From assembly GCA_034428635.1 (NCBI GenBank), contig DAOUHR010000031.1, positions 1-31,825 of the forward strand: a DNA stretch of 31,825 nt, read 5' to 3'. Source of the DNA: Bin22 sp034428635 (GTDB lineage Bacteria > Chloroflexota > Dehalococcoidia > Lucifugimonadales > UBA3495). Position numbers and translations under genes: made by a program. The notes beneath the pieces were generated by a model. It saw only the letters and a program-made list of their open reading frames with translations, searched no databases and had not been told where the DNA came from. Of the stretch, positions 16,031 through 24,097 are shown in pieces (position 1 is the first letter of the stretch; every line of letters begins with the position of its first letter).

Positions 16031-16072
16031 GCATTTTTTTATTTCCGTCCCATTCTGTCCCATTTTGTCCCA
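16031..16072 (-). repeat. Three 10-bp tandem units with a T/A-rich tail (dispersed repeat, copy 2)
   Basis: On the minus strand the units GGGACAAAAT, GGGACAGAAT and GGGACGGAAA follow one another and run into TAAAAAAATGC. This is the same design as 2691-2730 on the plus strand (GGCACAAAAT twice, then GGGACAGAAA and TTAAAAAATCC). The copies share the unit sequence, the 10-bp period, the number of units and the tail. Confidence 0.7.
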
Positions 16073-16135
16073 CTTCCGGTAGGTGGGCCTGATATCGCGT
16101 TCGCGCCTTTGCAAGAAGGAGACACTCTGGTCGTT

Positions 16136-16220
16136 AGAGGTACTGGCCTCTCAAGGAATATGGTAGGGAGTTGTCGCCCAAGGTGGCAAGGGCTGAGACC
16201 CTATTGAGGCAACGAACTCC
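16136..16220 (+). ncRNA. Candidate structured leader/ncRNA upstream of comEA
   Basis: AGAGG-6-CCTCT (16136-16151) is followed by a longer arm. GGAGTT-GTCGCC (16167-16178) pairs with GGCAAC-g-AACTCC (16208-16220), with one mismatch and one bulge, and encloses GGG-CTGAGA-CCC (16190-16201). The CTGAGA loop recalls the thiamine riboswitch, but the second conserved arm is missing. There is no independent evidence for transcription; it could also be a decayed repeat. Confidence 0.25.
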
Positions 16221-16398
16221 TAATACCGGATCATTGTATATTGCCTTACATAACGATGTATTCGGGAATTCTACGGCTTAGTCGTATATAATTTCGTAAC
16301 TCGCAGACCGGATTGCCATCAGGGGTTGAGAGGAACCAATTGACCAAGGGCGGAAGCGGACTGCGGGTCTCCTGAAATTTCAACAAGGGCACCAAAGA

Positions 16399-17145
16399 TT
16401 GTCCACGCCCCGCAAAATTGCCATAGCCGTCCTTTTCGCCCTGGGCCTCGCGCTGGCGGCCGCCTTCTTCCTGGTCTATTTCGGGGACGATGATACTCAG
16501 GCGGTGGAGTTGACTGCCCCGGATTCCGGCGCCGGGGAAGGTGCCGAGTCAGGCAGTCTTGATAATTCTGTGGAAGGGCCGGTTTCGCCTGAAGACGGTC
16601 TGGAAGATTCGACGCCGGAATTAAGGGTGTACGTGGCCGGGGCAGTTCGACAGCCCGGCGTGTACCCGCTGACGTCAGGGGATCGGCTGGTGGATGCGGT
16701 GGAGGCGGCCGGCGGGGCTACCGACGACGCGGACCTGGAGGCCGTTAACCTGGCAGTGCGGGTGGAGGATGAAGGGTATTACTACATCCCCGCCAAGTCG
16801 ACCCAATCTGCCGCCGATGCCGACCTGGAGACTGCGGATGATGGCTCTCCCACTCCCCAATTTCCTATGGCGGCGACAAACCGTCCCACCATTGGATTGC
16901 CCGATGAAACGGAAGAAACGGTTGGCGACGGCGAACCTGCCGGTCCGGTGAACCTGAACACCGCAACCCAGCCGGAACTGGAAACCTTGCCCAGCATCGG
17001 TCCGGCGCGGGCGCGGGCGATTATTGCCTACCGGGAAGAAAACGGCCCCTTTGCCGCCATCGAAGAAATCACTGCCGTTTCGGGGATAGGCCAGGGCATC
17101 CTGGATAATCTGCAAGGCTTGATTACCGTGGAGGATTCTCCGTAG
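16399..17145 (+). CDS. comEA: ComEA-like competence protein (DNA receptor)
   Basis: The protein has 248 residues. A single N-terminal membrane helix (about 7-27) anchors it in the membrane and is followed by a low-complexity acidic linker (30-70). A beta-grasp SLBB domain covers about 73-125 (L-R-V-Y-V-A-G-A-V-R-Q-P-G-V-Y-P-L). After another spacer, a tandem helix-hairpin-helix domain at about 182-245 (V-N-L-N-T-A-T, L-P-S-I-G-P-A-R-A-R-A-I and V-S-G-I-G) binds double-stranded DNA without sequence preference. This is the standard ComEA architecture. It passes incoming DNA to ComEC, encoded 67 bp downstream. The start is a TTG with AAGGG about 10 nt upstream; the mature protein does not depend on this choice. 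Confidence 0.9.
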   Translation: MSTPRKIAIAVLFALGLALAAAFFLVYFGDDDTQAVELTAPDSGAGEGAESGSLDNSVEGPVSPEDGLEDSTPELRVYVAGAVRQPGVYPLTSGDRLVDAVEAAGGATDDADLEAVNLAVRVEDEGYYYIPAKSTQSAADADLETADDGSPTPQFPMAATNRPTIGLPDETEETVGDGEPAGPVNLNTATQPELETLPSIGPARARAIIAYREENGPFAAIEEITAVSGIGQGILDNLQGLITVEDSP

Positions 17146-17212
17146 GTCCATGACCGTCTTAAGCGGGGTCGCCCGATGATTGCCGTCGAATGATGACTGC
17201 TGATCTGCCGGT

Positions 17213-19717
17213 ATGAAACTCACCACGCTGGCGGCGGCCTGGCTGGCAGGAATGGCCGTGGCCTACGGGTGGTACGACGCCGACCCACTGCCGTTGCTGT
17301 TCCTGGCCGGCGCTGCGGTGACCGTGGCCCTGGCTTGCCGCCTGCTGGGGTTTGCCGCCGGGCCGGCGCTGCTGGTGGCGGCGTGCCTGCTGGGACTGTG
17401 GCGGTACGAAGTGTGGCAGGACGTGCCGCCGCCCCTGGTAACGGAATACGGCGGGGACACCCGCGTCCAGGGCCGTATTGTCAGCGACCCGGAAGCCACG
17501 GCGACGCGCGTCAAGTTCACGATTCAGCTTTCCGATATAGCCCGAAGCCGGGCCGGCGGCACTCCTGGCTGGCAGGCCCACGACGGCAAGCTGCTGGTCT
17601 ACGCGCATCCCCCATCGGAACTGGTGGCGCAGAGGGAGTTGCCCTACTTTCGGTACGGGGACGGGGTGAAACTGTCGGGTACGCTACAAGGGCCTGAACC
17701 GATAGAGAAGTTTGACTACCCCGCATACCTTGAGAGCCAGGGCATATACGGTATCTTCTGGGCCCAGGATGCCGCGGTCCTCCACGACGCCAATGCCGGT
17801 TCCAATGTGATGGCGGTAATCAGGGGCACGGTCTTCAACCTGCGCCGCAATCTCGCTCGGGGCCTGGACCAATCCCTGCCACCCACGGAGGCGGCGCTGG
17901 CCCGTGCCCTGTTGCTGGGCCAGCGGGGGCAGTTGCCCGATCCGGTGGTTGAAGGCTTCCGGCAGTCGGGCACATCTCACCTGCTGGCCATATCGGGACT
18001 GCACCTGGGCATCCTGCTGCTGATGACGGTGGGGTTGCTGCAGTGGGTCCTGGGCCGGCACACTCCCCTGCCGATAGTCCTGGCCCTGGGGGCGGTGTGG
18101 CTGTACGTACTGATCAGCGGGGCGCCGGTTTCGGTGATACGTGCGGCGATAATGGGCAGCGTCTACCTGGCGGCGCTGGGCCTGGGGCGTCCGCGGGAAT
18201 CGCTGCTGCCGGCCCTGGCCCTGAGCGGTGTGGTGATGACCGCCCTGGACCCCGGGGCGGCTTCCCGAATATCCTTCCAGCTCAGCTTTGCGGCAATGGC
18301 CGGAATCGCGCTGGCACTGCCGTGGCAGGACGCCGTATCCCAAGGTATTGTCAGCCGTGTTGAACGCACTGGATGGAGGTGGTCGCCCTTGGCGGCGACG
18401 GCCCTGGGGTGGCTGGCGTCGGGCGTTTTGATTTCGGCGGCGGCCACGCTGGCCACCTTTCCCCTGGTGGCGTTGAACTTCGGGCGGCTTCCCCTGCTGG
18501 GGATACCGACCACCATCCTGGCGACGCCGTTGCTTCCCTTTGCCCTGGCCGGTGGGCTGTTTTTGGCGGTGGCCGGTATGGTACATCCCCTTGTCGGCCA
18601 ACTGGTGGGACTGCCGGCGTCGATGCCCCTTACGGCCCTGCTGGCGTTGGTGGACGCGGTGCCTAAATGGACGGTGGAACTGGACACGGAAGGTTCGGGC
18701 TGGCTGTGGGGCTGGTATGGGGTCCTGCTGGGAACGCTGGTCTTGTCGGATACGAGGTGGTACCGGACTGGCGTGCTGGGAAGGCTGAGCCGGTTGCTGG
18801 GAATGTCAGGTTCGGCCACACGGGGAGCTACGGGTTCTGGCTCGTCCGGGGCTTACCTTGCCCTGGGCGGCGTCGGCGTGGCGATGGCGGCAACCCTGAT
18901 TTACGTGCTGGCGGGAGCGTGGGGCAGTGCTGACGGGGGGTTGCATGTCTATTTTCTGGATGTGGGTCAGGGCGATGCCATGTACATCGTGACGCCCGGG
19001 GGAAGGCAGATACTGGTGGACGGTGGCCCCGAGTTTGGCGGCGCGGCGCGGGCGTTGTCGAAACGCCTGCCGCCGTGGGACCGCAGCCTGGACCTGGTGG
19101 CGTCAACCCACCTGGACACAGACCACAGCCGGGGCCTGCTGCGGGTGCTGGAAAGCTACAGGACGGGGACGGTTGTCGCGGGGCTGCCTGACCCCGATAG
19201 CCACCTGCATCCCCAATGGCGGAAGGCGGTGGAGCAGGGGGAGCACCGCCTTGTCCACTTGTCCGCGGGCCAGGAACTGACGCTGGATGATGGCGTGAAT
19301 TTGACGGTGCTGCACCCGCCGTCCGTGTCCTTGCGCGGCCCGGCGTGGGACTCCAACAACAACAGCCTGGTGCTGCGGTTGTCCTACGGGGAGATGAGCT
19401 TTCTGCTGACGGGGGACATCGAGGAGGAAGCCGAACGCTACCTGGCCCGAACCGCCACGTCTCTCCAAAGTGACGTATTGAAGGCGGGGCACCACGGCAG
19501 CAACTCGTCCACAACGCCGGCGTTCCTGCGGGCCGTCAAGCCGCGCTGGGCGGTGATATCCGCCGGGGCCGAAAACCAGTACGGGCATCCCCACGCGGAC
19601 GTGGTCAGCCGGCTGGAGGCAGCGGTGGGCAAGGGCAACGTCTTCAGCACCGCCACGCAGGGTACTATCCATTTTTCCACCGACGGGCAGCGGTTGTGGG
19701 TGGAGACGGAACGGTGA
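17213..19717 (+). CDS. comEC: ComEC/Rec2 DNA-uptake channel protein
   Basis: The protein has 834 residues, normal for a three-domain ComEC. N-terminal membrane helices and a small OB-like extracytoplasmic domain (about 80-165, D-T-R-V-Q-G-R-I-V) lead into the central competence domain with many helices (about 215-545, marked by G-T-S-H-L-L-A-I-S-G-L-H near 254). The C-terminal metallo-beta-lactamase-like domain (about 575-834) has F-L-D-V-G-Q-G-D-A-M, then T-H-L-D-T-D-H-S and A-G-H-H-G-S-N-S-S. The zinc motif is HxDxDH, a form frequent in ComEC, so the nuclease may be active on the non-transported strand. It imports single-stranded DNA across the membrane with ComEA. Pilus and ComFA genes are not in this window. 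Confidence 0.93.
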   Translation: MKLTTLAAAWLAGMAVAYGWYDADPLPLLFLAGAAVTVALACRLLGFAAGPALLVAACLLGLWRYEVWQDVPPPLVTEYGGDTRVQGRIVSDPEATATRVKFTIQLSDIARSRAGGTPGWQAHDGKLLVYAHPPSELVAQRELPYFRYGDGVKLSGTLQGPEPIEKFDYPAYLESQGIYGIFWAQDAAVLHDANAGSNVMAVIRGTVFNLRRNLARGLDQSLPPTEAALARALLLGQRGQLPDPVVEGFRQSGTSHLLAISGLHLGILLLMTVGLLQWVLGRHTPLPIVLALGAVWLYVLISGAPVSVIRAAIMGSVYLAALGLGRPRESLLPALALSGVVMTALDPGAASRISFQLSFAAMAGIALALPWQDAVSQGIVSRVERTGWRWSPLAATALGWLASGVLISAAATLATFPLVALNFGRLPLLGIPTTILATPLLPFALAGGLFLAVAGMVHPLVGQLVGLPASMPLTALLALVDAVPKWTVELDTEGSGWLWGWYGVLLGTLVLSDTRWYRTGVLGRLSRLLGMSGSATRGATGSGSSGAYLALGGVGVAMAATLIYVLAGAWGSADGGLHVYFLDVGQGDAMYIVTPGGRQILVDGGPEFGGAARALSKRLPPWDRSLDLVASTHLDTDHSRGLLRVLESYRTGTVVAGLPDPDSHLHPQWRKAVEQGEHRLVHLSAGQELTLDDGVNLTVLHPPSVSLRGPAWDSNNNSLVLRLSYGEMSFLLTGDIEEEAERYLARTATSLQSDVLKAGHHGSNSSTTPAFLRAVKPRWAVISAGAENQYGHPHADVVSRLEAAVGKGNVFSTATQGTIHFSTDGQRLWVETER

Positions 19718-19718
19718 G

Positions 19719-19752
19719 GATTCAAACTTGGATTAACAGGATGTACAGGATG
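19719..19752 (+). repeat. Copy of the GGATNNACA repeat, downstream of comEC
   Basis: AAACTTGGATTAACAGGAT (19724-19742), continued by GTACAGGAT, is the third copy of the sequence that forms the inverted repeats at 20590-20608 and 21091-21109. It differs from the 19-bp core by three substitutions. The internal period is 9 bp (GGAT-NN-ACA). It starts two bases after the comEC stop codon. Confidence 0.65.
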
Positions 19753-19770
19753 ATTTGTTAATGCTTGGGC

Positions 19771-19803
19771 AGGACTCCTGGATTAAACAGGCAGGGTAGT
19801 CCT
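19771..19803 (+). terminator. Weak imperfect hairpin between comEC and rph
   Basis: AGGACTCCTG (19771-19780) can pair with CAGG (19788-19791) and, after a 6-nt bulge, AGTCCT (19798-19803). There is no T-run behind it. It may end comEC transcription, or may be a remnant of the neighbouring repeat. Confidence 0.3.
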
Positions 19804-19855
19804 GATTGTCCGTGTTTGAGTTACTATAGTTGGCATTAAGCTGCAGAAGGCAAAG

Positions 19856-20590
19856 GTGAGAAAATTGGAAAGACAGGATGGCCGGCAGTGGGACCAGCCC
19901 CGGCCCATTACCATAACGCCGGGTTTCCAGCGGTTCGCTGAGGGTTCGGCGCTGATTGAGACGGGGCTTACCCGGGTGCTGTGCGCGGCGTCGCTGGAGG
20001 AGCGGGTGCCCCAGTTTCTGCGGGGCCAGGGCCGAGGCTGGGTTACTGCCGAGTACAATATGCTGCCCCGTTCCACCAACACCCGCACCCCCCGGGACCG
20101 GGACGCGGGGAGAATCAGCGGCCGGTCGCAGGAAATCCAGCGGCTAATCGGGCGCGCGTTGCGGGCCGTTACGGATATGGAGGTTCTGGGGGAGCGAACC
20201 GTTACCATTGACTGCGATGTGCTGCAGGCCGACGGGGGCACCCGTACCGCCGCCATTACCGGGGCCTACGTGGCACTGCGCCAGGCGATGCAGGTGCTGG
20301 TGGACAATCGGGTGCTGCGGCGGGCGCCCCTGCACAGCGCGGTGGCGGCGGTGAGCGTGGGCCTGGTGGACGGCGAACTGCTTCTGGACCTGTGTTACCA
20401 GGAGGACTTCGAAGCGCAGGTGGACTTCAACGTGGTGATGACGGACCGGGGGGAACTGGTGGAACTGCAGGGGGCCACGGAGGGCGCGCCCTTCCCCCGC
20501 CACCGGGCGGAGGAGGCGCTGGCCCTGGCGGCAAGGGGTATGGAACCCCTGTTTGCAGCGCAGCGGAGGGCATTGGGGGCCGTGAATTAA
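19856..20590 (+). CDS. rph: Ribonuclease PH
   Basis: The protein has 244 residues, as expected for this phosphate-dependent 3'-to-5' exoribonuclease that trims tRNA 3' ends as a hexamer. The single RNase PH fold is clear. The N-terminal R-P-I-T-I-T-P-G-F and E-G-S-A-L-I-E segment is followed by V-T-A-E-Y-N-M-L-P-R-S-T, with phosphate-binding Arg residues in R-T-P-R-D and R-I-S-G-R-S-Q-E-I-Q-R-L-I-G-R. Then come D-C-D-V-L-Q-A-D-G-G-T-R-T-A (about 119-132) with the metal-site Asp residues, and V-V-M-T-D-R-G-E-L-V-E-L-Q-G near 190-205. The GTG start at 19856 follows AGAAGGCAAA. The GxxExxY cassette begins at or next to its stop codon. Confidence 0.95.
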   Translation: MRKLERQDGRQWDQPRPITITPGFQRFAEGSALIETGLTRVLCAASLEERVPQFLRGQGRGWVTAEYNMLPRSTNTRTPRDRDAGRISGRSQEIQRLIGRALRAVTDMEVLGERTVTIDCDVLQADGGTRTAAITGAYVALRQAMQVLVDNRVLRRAPLHSAVAAVSVGLVDGELLLDLCYQEDFEAQVDFNVVMTDRGELVELQGATEGAPFPRHRAEEALALAARGMEPLFAAQRRALGAVN

Positions 20591-21109
20591 AACATGGATG
20601 GACAGGATTCTGGGTTGGTTGACCCTAAGACTGACTTCGATCCTGCGCCTTTAACTGCCAGAAGGCTTATTTGGTCTACAGCTTCTGGTGAAGCGCTTTA
20701 GTTCAAGCTTGGGATTGCCGAAGTTAATCAGCAGGCCAACTTCAATGCCTGTGGCGTTCAGGTAATTGATTATCTGCGCCTGGTGCTCGGGAACAATGGC
20801 CCTGGCTGCCTTCAACTCAACAATTACTTTTCCGTCTACCAACAGGTCAGCGTAGAAATCTCCCACCCGTTGCCCACGAAACGTTACGGGAATGGGCACT
20901 TGCGACTGTACGGGCAAGCCCGCTTCCGACAACGCAAGCACCATTGCATTCTCATAGACCGACTCCAGGAACCCGCTCCCCAATTCGTTGATGACTTCAA
21001 AGGCGCAACCAATTATGGATTGCGTAAGGTCATCGTAAAGGTGGTTCCATCTCCTTTGAGTCATGCCTTAGGTCAAGCGAAATCCTGTCTATCCTGTCCA
21101 TCCATGTTT
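20590..21109. mobile_element. Candidate small cassette: GxxExxY gene between 19-bp perfect inverted repeats
   Basis: AAACATGGATGGACAGGAT stands at 20590-20608, and its exact reverse complement stands at 21091-21109, bracketing one gene (20651-21064). The left repeat starts at the last base of the rph stop codon, and the right one ends 7 bp before the M16 peptidase gene ends, so the block fits exactly into the space between two unrelated genes. No transposase is encoded. A third copy lies at 19719-19752. No target-site duplication was recognised. Confidence 0.55.
20651..21064 (-). CDS. GxxExxY protein (PD-(D/E)XK nuclease-like family)
   Basis: The protein has 137 residues. The defining motif is G-F-L-E-S-V-Y (about 30-36), preceded by the conserved start I-I-G-C-A-F-E-V-I-N-E-L-G-S. 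The nuclease-like core is visible as D-F-Y-A-D-L-L-V-D-G-K-V-I-V-E-L-K (about 72-88), which supplies an Asp and an E-x-K as in PD-(D/E)XK folds, then the helix with H-Q-A-Q-I-I-N-Y-L. It ends with the usual G-L-L-I-N-F-G-N-P-K-L-E. The C-terminal tail is longer than usual by about 15 residues. The biological role of this family is not established; genes of this type are scattered and often appear as isolated insertions. Here it is enclosed by inverted repeats, between rph and an M16 peptidase gene. Confidence 0.85.
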   Translation of the reverse strand: MTQRRWNHLYDDLTQSIIGCAFEVINELGSGFLESVYENAMVLALSEAGLPVQSQVPIPVTFRGQRVGDFYADLLVDGKVIVELKAARAIVPEHQAQIINYLNATGIEVGLLINFGNPKLELKRFTRSCRPNKPSGS

Positions 21110-21115
21110 GAATGC

Positions 21116-23785
21116 CTACCCCAGCGTCGCTCCTTCGCTGTCCAGCAGGACTACTGGCAGGTCAAGCTCCCGCAGGCCGGGTTCTACCGTGGAGCGGTCG
21201 CCTACGACCAGGACGTTAAGGCCGTTGGGGTTGATCCTTTGGTTGCCCGCCTGCCTTACGTCGTCCAGGGTTATGGAGGTGATTCGGTCGCGGTAGGTCT
21301 GGAAATAGTCGTCGGGGAGACCGTGCTGGAGCAGGTTGATGACCTGGGACAGCACCTGCCCCGGCCGCTCGAAACCGGCGGGGTAGCCCAGCATCATGCC
21401 GGCGCGGGCCGCTTCCAGTTCTTCATCGGTAACCGGGCGGTCGGCGTGAATGTCCTGGAACTCCTTCAGGGTTTCCACCACCGATTCCCGGGTAACGTCC
21501 GTCTGGACACTGCCACCGGCGACCAGGAGGGAGGGTTCGCGGAACCAGGAGATACCCGAGTTGAAGCCGTAGCTGTAGCCCTTGTCCTGGCGCAGGTTCT
21601 GGTTCAGGCGGGCGGAGAACTGGCCGCCGAAGCAGAAGTTGAGCAGGGTCAGGGGCCCGTAATCATCGTGGCCCCGGGGGACGGTAACGTGGCCGGCGCG
21701 AATGACCGACTGGGCAGCGCCCGGCTTGTCCACCAGATAGATGGTGGTGGGCTGGGGAGTCAGGTCGCCGTTCACCGTGACAGCGGCGGCTGCCCGGTCT
21801 TCCGTGGTCGCGTTCGCCCAGGCGCCGAAGGCCTTCTCCGCCTGTTCCAGCACTTCGTCCAGGGTTACGTCGCCCACCACCACCAGGTTTGCCCGCGAGG
21901 GGCCAAAGTGGGCGCGGAAGTGGGTTTCCAGGTCCGACCGGGTGTAGGCGGCCACCGAGGATTCGGTGCCAAAGGAGGGGTGGCCGTAGCGGGAATCGGG
22001 GCCGAAAACCAGGCCGGGCATTATGCGCTCCGCCACGAAGGTGGGGTCGTCCTTGCCGCGTCGGATGTCGGTCAGGTGTTCCCGCCTGACGCGCTCAACC
22101 TCGTGCTCCGGGAAGGTGGGATTGCGGGCCACGTCGGCCATCAGTTCCAGGGCCGCGCTCCAGTGCTTACTGAGGGTTTCCGTGGAAAGCAGGCTGACTT
22201 CCTTGCGGGTCTCGGAGGACAGGCGGGAGCCGATGAACTCGAACTCGTTGGCAATGTCCTGGCTGGAGCGGGTGGTGGTGCCTTCGGGCATCAGTTGGGT
22301 GGTGAAGGAGGCCAGGCCGGGCAGGCCCACCGGGTCGGTGATGGCGCCGGCCTGCACCACCAGGGCGAAGGCGACGATGGGTAAGCCCTTCTTTTCAACT
22401 ACCGTTATCCGCAGGCCGTTGGACAGGGTGCGGTGGACGGGCGTCGGCGGAGTGAATTCCGGTTCTTCCGCCGCGTCCGGCATTACGGTGCGGTCCAGGA
22501 AGGTGGCGGGGGCTGCTTGCAGTGGATTTTCGGGCAGCACCCGCATCCGCACCTGCCGCTGGTCGAGCACCCGCCGGCCCACCCGCAGGATGTCGTCCCG
22601 CTCCACTGACAGGTACTTTTCCAGGCCGGTGTTGATCATGTTGGGGTCGCCGTAGAAGACGTTGTAGTAGTTGAGGACGTCGGCCCTTCCGCCGAAGCCG
22701 CCGATGCGGGCCAACTGGCGGAAGTGGGAGCTTTCCAGCCGGTTCCGGGCCCGCTGCAGCTCTTCGTCGGTGGGCGGGTCCTGCCAGATGCGGGCTATCT
22801 CCGCGTCGGTGGCGGCTTCAACTTCGTCCAGGGAATGGCCGGCGGCGGCGATAACGTCAACGATGAACTGGCCGGCAATCTCCGCCGAGTGGTTGCGGAC
22901 GCCCACGCTCTGGGCAATCTGCTTTTCGTAGACCAGGGAGCGGTAGAGACGGGAGCTTTGGCCGTCGGCCAGTACCGCCCGCAGCAGTTCCACGGCCCCT
23001 TCGTCCGGGTCGTTGTCGGGCAGGGCGGGCCAGACGATATACAGCCGGGGCAGGGAAACGCGGTCGCGCATTTCCAGTTCCACCCGTCCGGCCAGGCCCG
23101 AGTCGAAGCGACCGATGCGGCGCACCGCCGGACCGGGGGACAGGTCGCCGAAGTAGCGGTTGACCATCTCCAGGGTCTCGTCCCGCCGGATGTCCCCGGC
23201 AATGGCCAGGCTGGCGTTGGAGGGACAATAGAAACGGCGGAAGAAGTCCTTGATGTCGTCCAGGCTGGCGGCGTCCAAATCTTCCTGGGAGCCGATGGTC
23301 ATCCAGTGGTAGGGATGGGGCAGGGGAAAGACGGCCTCCTGGATGTTCCACTGGGCCATTCCGTAGGGGCGATTCTCGTAGGACTGGCGCCGCTCGTTCT
23401 TCACCACGTCCCGCTGGACTTCAAAACGGTTCTGGTCCAGGGCGTCCAGCAGAAAGCCCATGCGGTCCGACTCCAGCCAGAGGGCCAGTTCCAGGTAGTT
23501 GGAGGGGACGTCCTCCCAGTAGTTGGTACGGTCAGAGTTGGTGGAGCCGTTCAGGTTGGCGCCGACCTTCTGCAGGGGTTCGAAGTGGCTGCTGTTGTGG
23601 TGGCCGGAACCCTCGAACATGACGTGCTCGAACAGGTGGGCAAAGCCGGTGCGGCCGGGCACTTCGTTCTTGGAACCAACGTGGTACCAGACGTTGACCG
23701 AGGCCAGCGGTATGGAGTGGTCTTCGTGGAGGATTACGTCCAGACCGTTGGATAGGGTAACTTTTTCGTAGGCAATGGAGACCAT
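21116..23785 (-). CDS. M16 family zinc metallopeptidase (two-domain, pitrilysin/processing-peptidase type)
   Basis: The protein has 889 residues from ATG at 23785, which has GGAG 7 nt upstream; an upstream start would add 16 residues with no family match. The active site H-L-F-E-H (HxxEH zinc motif, about 52-56) and the downstream glutamate are in the N-terminal M16 unit (about 5-430). The second unit (about 435-880) starts again with the L-S-N-G-L-R-I-T-V-V pattern and contains R-x3-Y near its C-terminus (G-Y-S-Y-G), which usually clamps substrate but lacks the zinc ligands. No signal peptide is seen, so a cytoplasmic peptidase degrading short peptides or leader sequences is likely. Single-chain two-unit M16 proteins of this length are usual. 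It could also belong to the PqqF-type branch, but no pqq genes are nearby. Confidence 0.92.
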   Translation of the reverse strand: MVSIAYEKVTLSNGLDVILHEDHSIPLASVNVWYHVGSKNEVPGRTGFAHLFEHVMFEGSGHHNSSHFEPLQKVGANLNGSTNSDRTNYWEDVPSNYLELALWLESDRMGFLLDALDQNRFEVQRDVVKNERRQSYENRPYGMAQWNIQEAVFPLPHPYHWMTIGSQEDLDAASLDDIKDFFRRFYCPSNASLAIAGDIRRDETLEMVNRYFGDLSPGPAVRRIGRFDSGLAGRVELEMRDRVSLPRLYIVWPALPDNDPDEGAVELLRAVLADGQSSRLYRSLVYEKQIAQSVGVRNHSAEIAGQFIVDVIAAAGHSLDEVEAATDAEIARIWQDPPTDEELQRARNRLESSHFRQLARIGGFGGRADVLNYYNVFYGDPNMINTGLEKYLSVERDDILRVGRRVLDQRQVRMRVLPENPLQAAPATFLDRTVMPDAAEEPEFTPPTPVHRTLSNGLRITVVEKKGLPIVAFALVVQAGAITDPVGLPGLASFTTQLMPEGTTTRSSQDIANEFEFIGSRLSSETRKEVSLLSTETLSKHWSAALELMADVARNPTFPEHEVERVRREHLTDIRRGKDDPTFVAERIMPGLVFGPDSRYGHPSFGTESSVAAYTRSDLETHFRAHFGPSRANLVVVGDVTLDEVLEQAEKAFGAWANATTEDRAAAAVTVNGDLTPQPTTIYLVDKPGAAQSVIRAGHVTVPRGHDDYGPLTLLNFCFGGQFSARLNQNLRQDKGYSYGFNSGISWFREPSLLVAGGSVQTDVTRESVVETLKEFQDIHADRPVTDEELEAARAGMMLGYPAGFERPGQVLSQVINLLQHGLPDDYFQTYRDRITSITLDDVRQAGNQRINPNGLNVLVVGDRSTVEPGLRELDLPVVLLDSEGATLG

Positions 23786-23903
23786 ATCAATACTCCGTTT
23801 CAAAATCAGTAAGGGCCTGCCCAATTCTAACACAGGGGTTGTGGTGGGCTTCCTTGAGTGTCAGGTTGGCAGACAGGGGCGAAGCTCATATTTGGGGTTA
23901 ATC

Positions 23904-23931
23904 CGTCATACCGGCTTTCGCCGGTATCCAG
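23904..23931 (+). repeat. REP-like palindrome, copy A
   Basis: The core is ATACCGGC-TTTC-GCCGGTAT, an 8-bp stem and 4-nt loop, flanked by CGTC on the left and CCAG on the right. It is the mirror partner of the copy at 24069-24097. Confidence 0.7.
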
Positions 23932-24068
23932 GAATACTGCCATCGGTCAACCCTTTGTGGCCCTGCAGTTGCGTTCCGAACAGGGTGGTCTTGCGGCGGG
24001 CCAGGGCAGACACGCAGGTCTGCCTTTACCGTTCCGTTAGGCCATGCCACCTGTGGGCTTCGGAGTTT

Positions 24069-24097
24069 CTGGATACCGGCTTTCGCCGGTATGACGG
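24069..24097 (-). repeat. REP-like palindrome, copy B (inverted)
   Basis: It has the same core ATACCGGC-TTTC-GCCGGTAT with flanks CTGG on the left and GACGG on the right, so it is inverted relative to copy A. The 8-bp stems are identical, and the loops read TTTC in both, meaning the loop is inverted relative to the flanks. Confidence 0.7.

Larger units (their letters stand above)
15976..16398. other. Intergenic region upstream of comEA with repeat and structured segment
   Basis: From left to right it holds overlapping inverted repeats in the leader of the CcmA-like gene (CCTTTCA 15984-15990 with TGAAAGG 16012-16018; CCAATC 15991-15996 with GATTGG 16026-16031). Next come the inverted copy of the 10-bp triple repeat (16031-16072), a segment that can fold into two hairpins (16136-16220), and an isolated TATAAT at 16287-16292 without a good -35. 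comEA probably starts from a promoter in this last part. No gene was recognised. Confidence 0.5.

Noticed and set aside
15984..16040. Inverted repeats followed by a T-run as a rightward terminator
   Set aside because: There is no rightward gene upstream of it; the T-run belongs to the 10-bp repeat copy at 16031-16072.
16190..16230. Resemblance to a thiamine (TPP) riboswitch: GGGCTGAGACCC followed by AATACCGG
   Set aside because: The second conserved arm with the GAACCTGATC-type sequence is missing, and the downstream genes are competence genes with no thiamine role.
19093..19130. ComEC zinc motif reading HxDxDH instead of HxHxDH
   Set aside because: This variant is frequent in ComEC proteins, so it is not evidence of inactivation.
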